12,713 nt of DNA, from assembly GCA_002422265.1 (NCBI GenBank), contig DIUB01000120.1, positions 1-12,713 on the forward strand, read 5' to 3'. Of this stretch, positions 12,223-12,713 are shown piece by piece. Within the stretch, counting starts at the first letter, position 1. Every line of letters starts with the position of its first letter. A model generated the notes under the pieces. It was not told where the DNA came from. It did no database searches and was given only the letters and a program-made list of their open reading frames with translations. Position numbers and translations under genes: made by a program. Source of the stretch: Geobacter sp. UBA6169 (GTDB lineage Bacteria > Desulfobacterota > Desulfuromonadia > Geobacterales > Pseudopelobacteraceae).

Positions 12223-12713
12223 ATGGAACTGAGAGCCGAAGAAATCAGCGAAATCATCAAGAAGCAGATCAAGGAGTATGGTAACGAGGTTGAGGTCTCC
12301 GAGACCGGTACCATTATCTCTATCGGTGACGGTATTGCCCGTATTCATGGTCTTTCCGGCGCAATGGCAGGAGAGCTGCTGGAGTTCTCCGGCGGTGTGT
12401 CCGGCATGGTGCTGAACCTTGAAGAAGACAACGTCGGAGCTGCCGTTCTTGGTGATTACATCGAGATCAAGGAAGGTGATACGGTCAAGCGGACCGAGCG
12501 TATCGTTGAGGTTCCGGTCGGAGAGGCTATGGTGGGTCGTGTAGTGAACGCCATAGGTGAGCCGATTGACGGTAAAGGCCCGATCGTAACTGAGCATTAC
12601 CGCAAGGTAGAGATCAAGGCTCCCGGTATCGTCAAGCGGAAGTCGGTACATGAGCCGATGGCAACCGGTCTCAAAGCGATCGACTCCATGGTGCCGATCG
12701 GGCGTGGCCAGCG
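12223..12713 (+). CDS. atpA: ATP synthase F1 subunit alpha, 5' part (cut by window edge)
   Basis: From the ATG at 12223 the frame stays open to the right edge: 163 codons plus two bases. The visible part starts MELRAEEISEIIKKQI and contains the N-terminal beta-barrel domain (GTIISIGDGIARIHGL, FSGGVSGMVLNLEEDNVG) and the beginning of the nucleotide-binding domain (VGRVVNAIGEPIDGKGP, TGLKAIDSMVPIGRGQ). The Walker A motif that should come next lies just outside the window. The alpha subunit binds non-catalytic nucleotide in the F1 hexamer. GAAGGGG lies 11 nt before the ATG, overlapping the end of atpH. Gamma, beta and epsilon would be expected downstream. Confidence 0.97.
   Translation, partial: MELRAEEISEIIKKQIKEYGNEVEVSETGTIISIGDGIARIHGLSGAMAGELLEFSGGVSGMVLNLEEDNVGAAVLGDYIEIKEGDTVKRTERIVEVPVGEAMVGRVVNAIGEPIDGKGPIVTEHYRKVEIKAPGIVKRKSVHEPMATGLKAIDSMVPIGRGQ

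Overview
The window looks like ordinary chromosome from a Geobacter/Trichlorobacter-type member of the Desulfuromonadota. The reasons are the protein sequences themselves, a signal-peptide-like start on ATP synthase subunit b, an F1Fo cluster that starts with b' and b directly after parAB, and an Mla lipid-transport operon with an inserted TolC gene. This placement is recognition from memory, not a database search. No phage, insertion sequence, CRISPR array, tRNA or rRNA is visible. No gene-free stretch exceeds about 200 bases; the longest are 1785-1981 (csp leader and promoter), 10492-10642 (parB/atp gap) and 8770-8876 (rluA/parA gap).

Layout. The 3' part of a YgiQ-type radical SAM gene (+) enters from the left edge. 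It ends inside a terminator hairpin that serves the convergent cold-shock gene (-). The csp gene has its own promoter and a leader of about 145 nt with a long-range stem. A minus-strand block follows; in transcription order it is an MnmM/YtqB-like methyltransferase, an HpnI-like GT21 glycosyltransferase, then mlaE-mlaF-mlaD-TolC family-mlaC. The mla part has its own sigma70-type promoter just after the glycosyltransferase. On the plus strand, divergent from the methyltransferase, are an RluA-family pseudouridine synthase, parA-parB, and the start of an atp operon (b', b, delta, alpha; alpha is cut by the right edge).

How the genes work together. MlaE, MlaF and MlaD form an inner-membrane ABC/MCE lipid transporter and MlaC is its periplasmic carrier. 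A TolC-family outer-membrane channel is encoded between mlaD and mlaC, and neither MlaA nor MlaB is encoded here, so the operon may specify a trans-envelope lipid system with a TolC-type exit. The preceding glycosyltransferase resembles the enzyme that sugars hopanoids, so the block may link glycolipid synthesis and lipid transport. ParA and ParB act in chromosome segregation. The atp genes encode the peripheral stalk and the first catalytic-head subunit of ATP synthase; subunits a and c are not next to them on the left.

The most interesting points are the mlaEFD-TolC-mlaC arrangement next to a GT21 enzyme, the structured csp leader, and the small regulatory features around atp. Most of the window is well-conserved housekeeping DNA.
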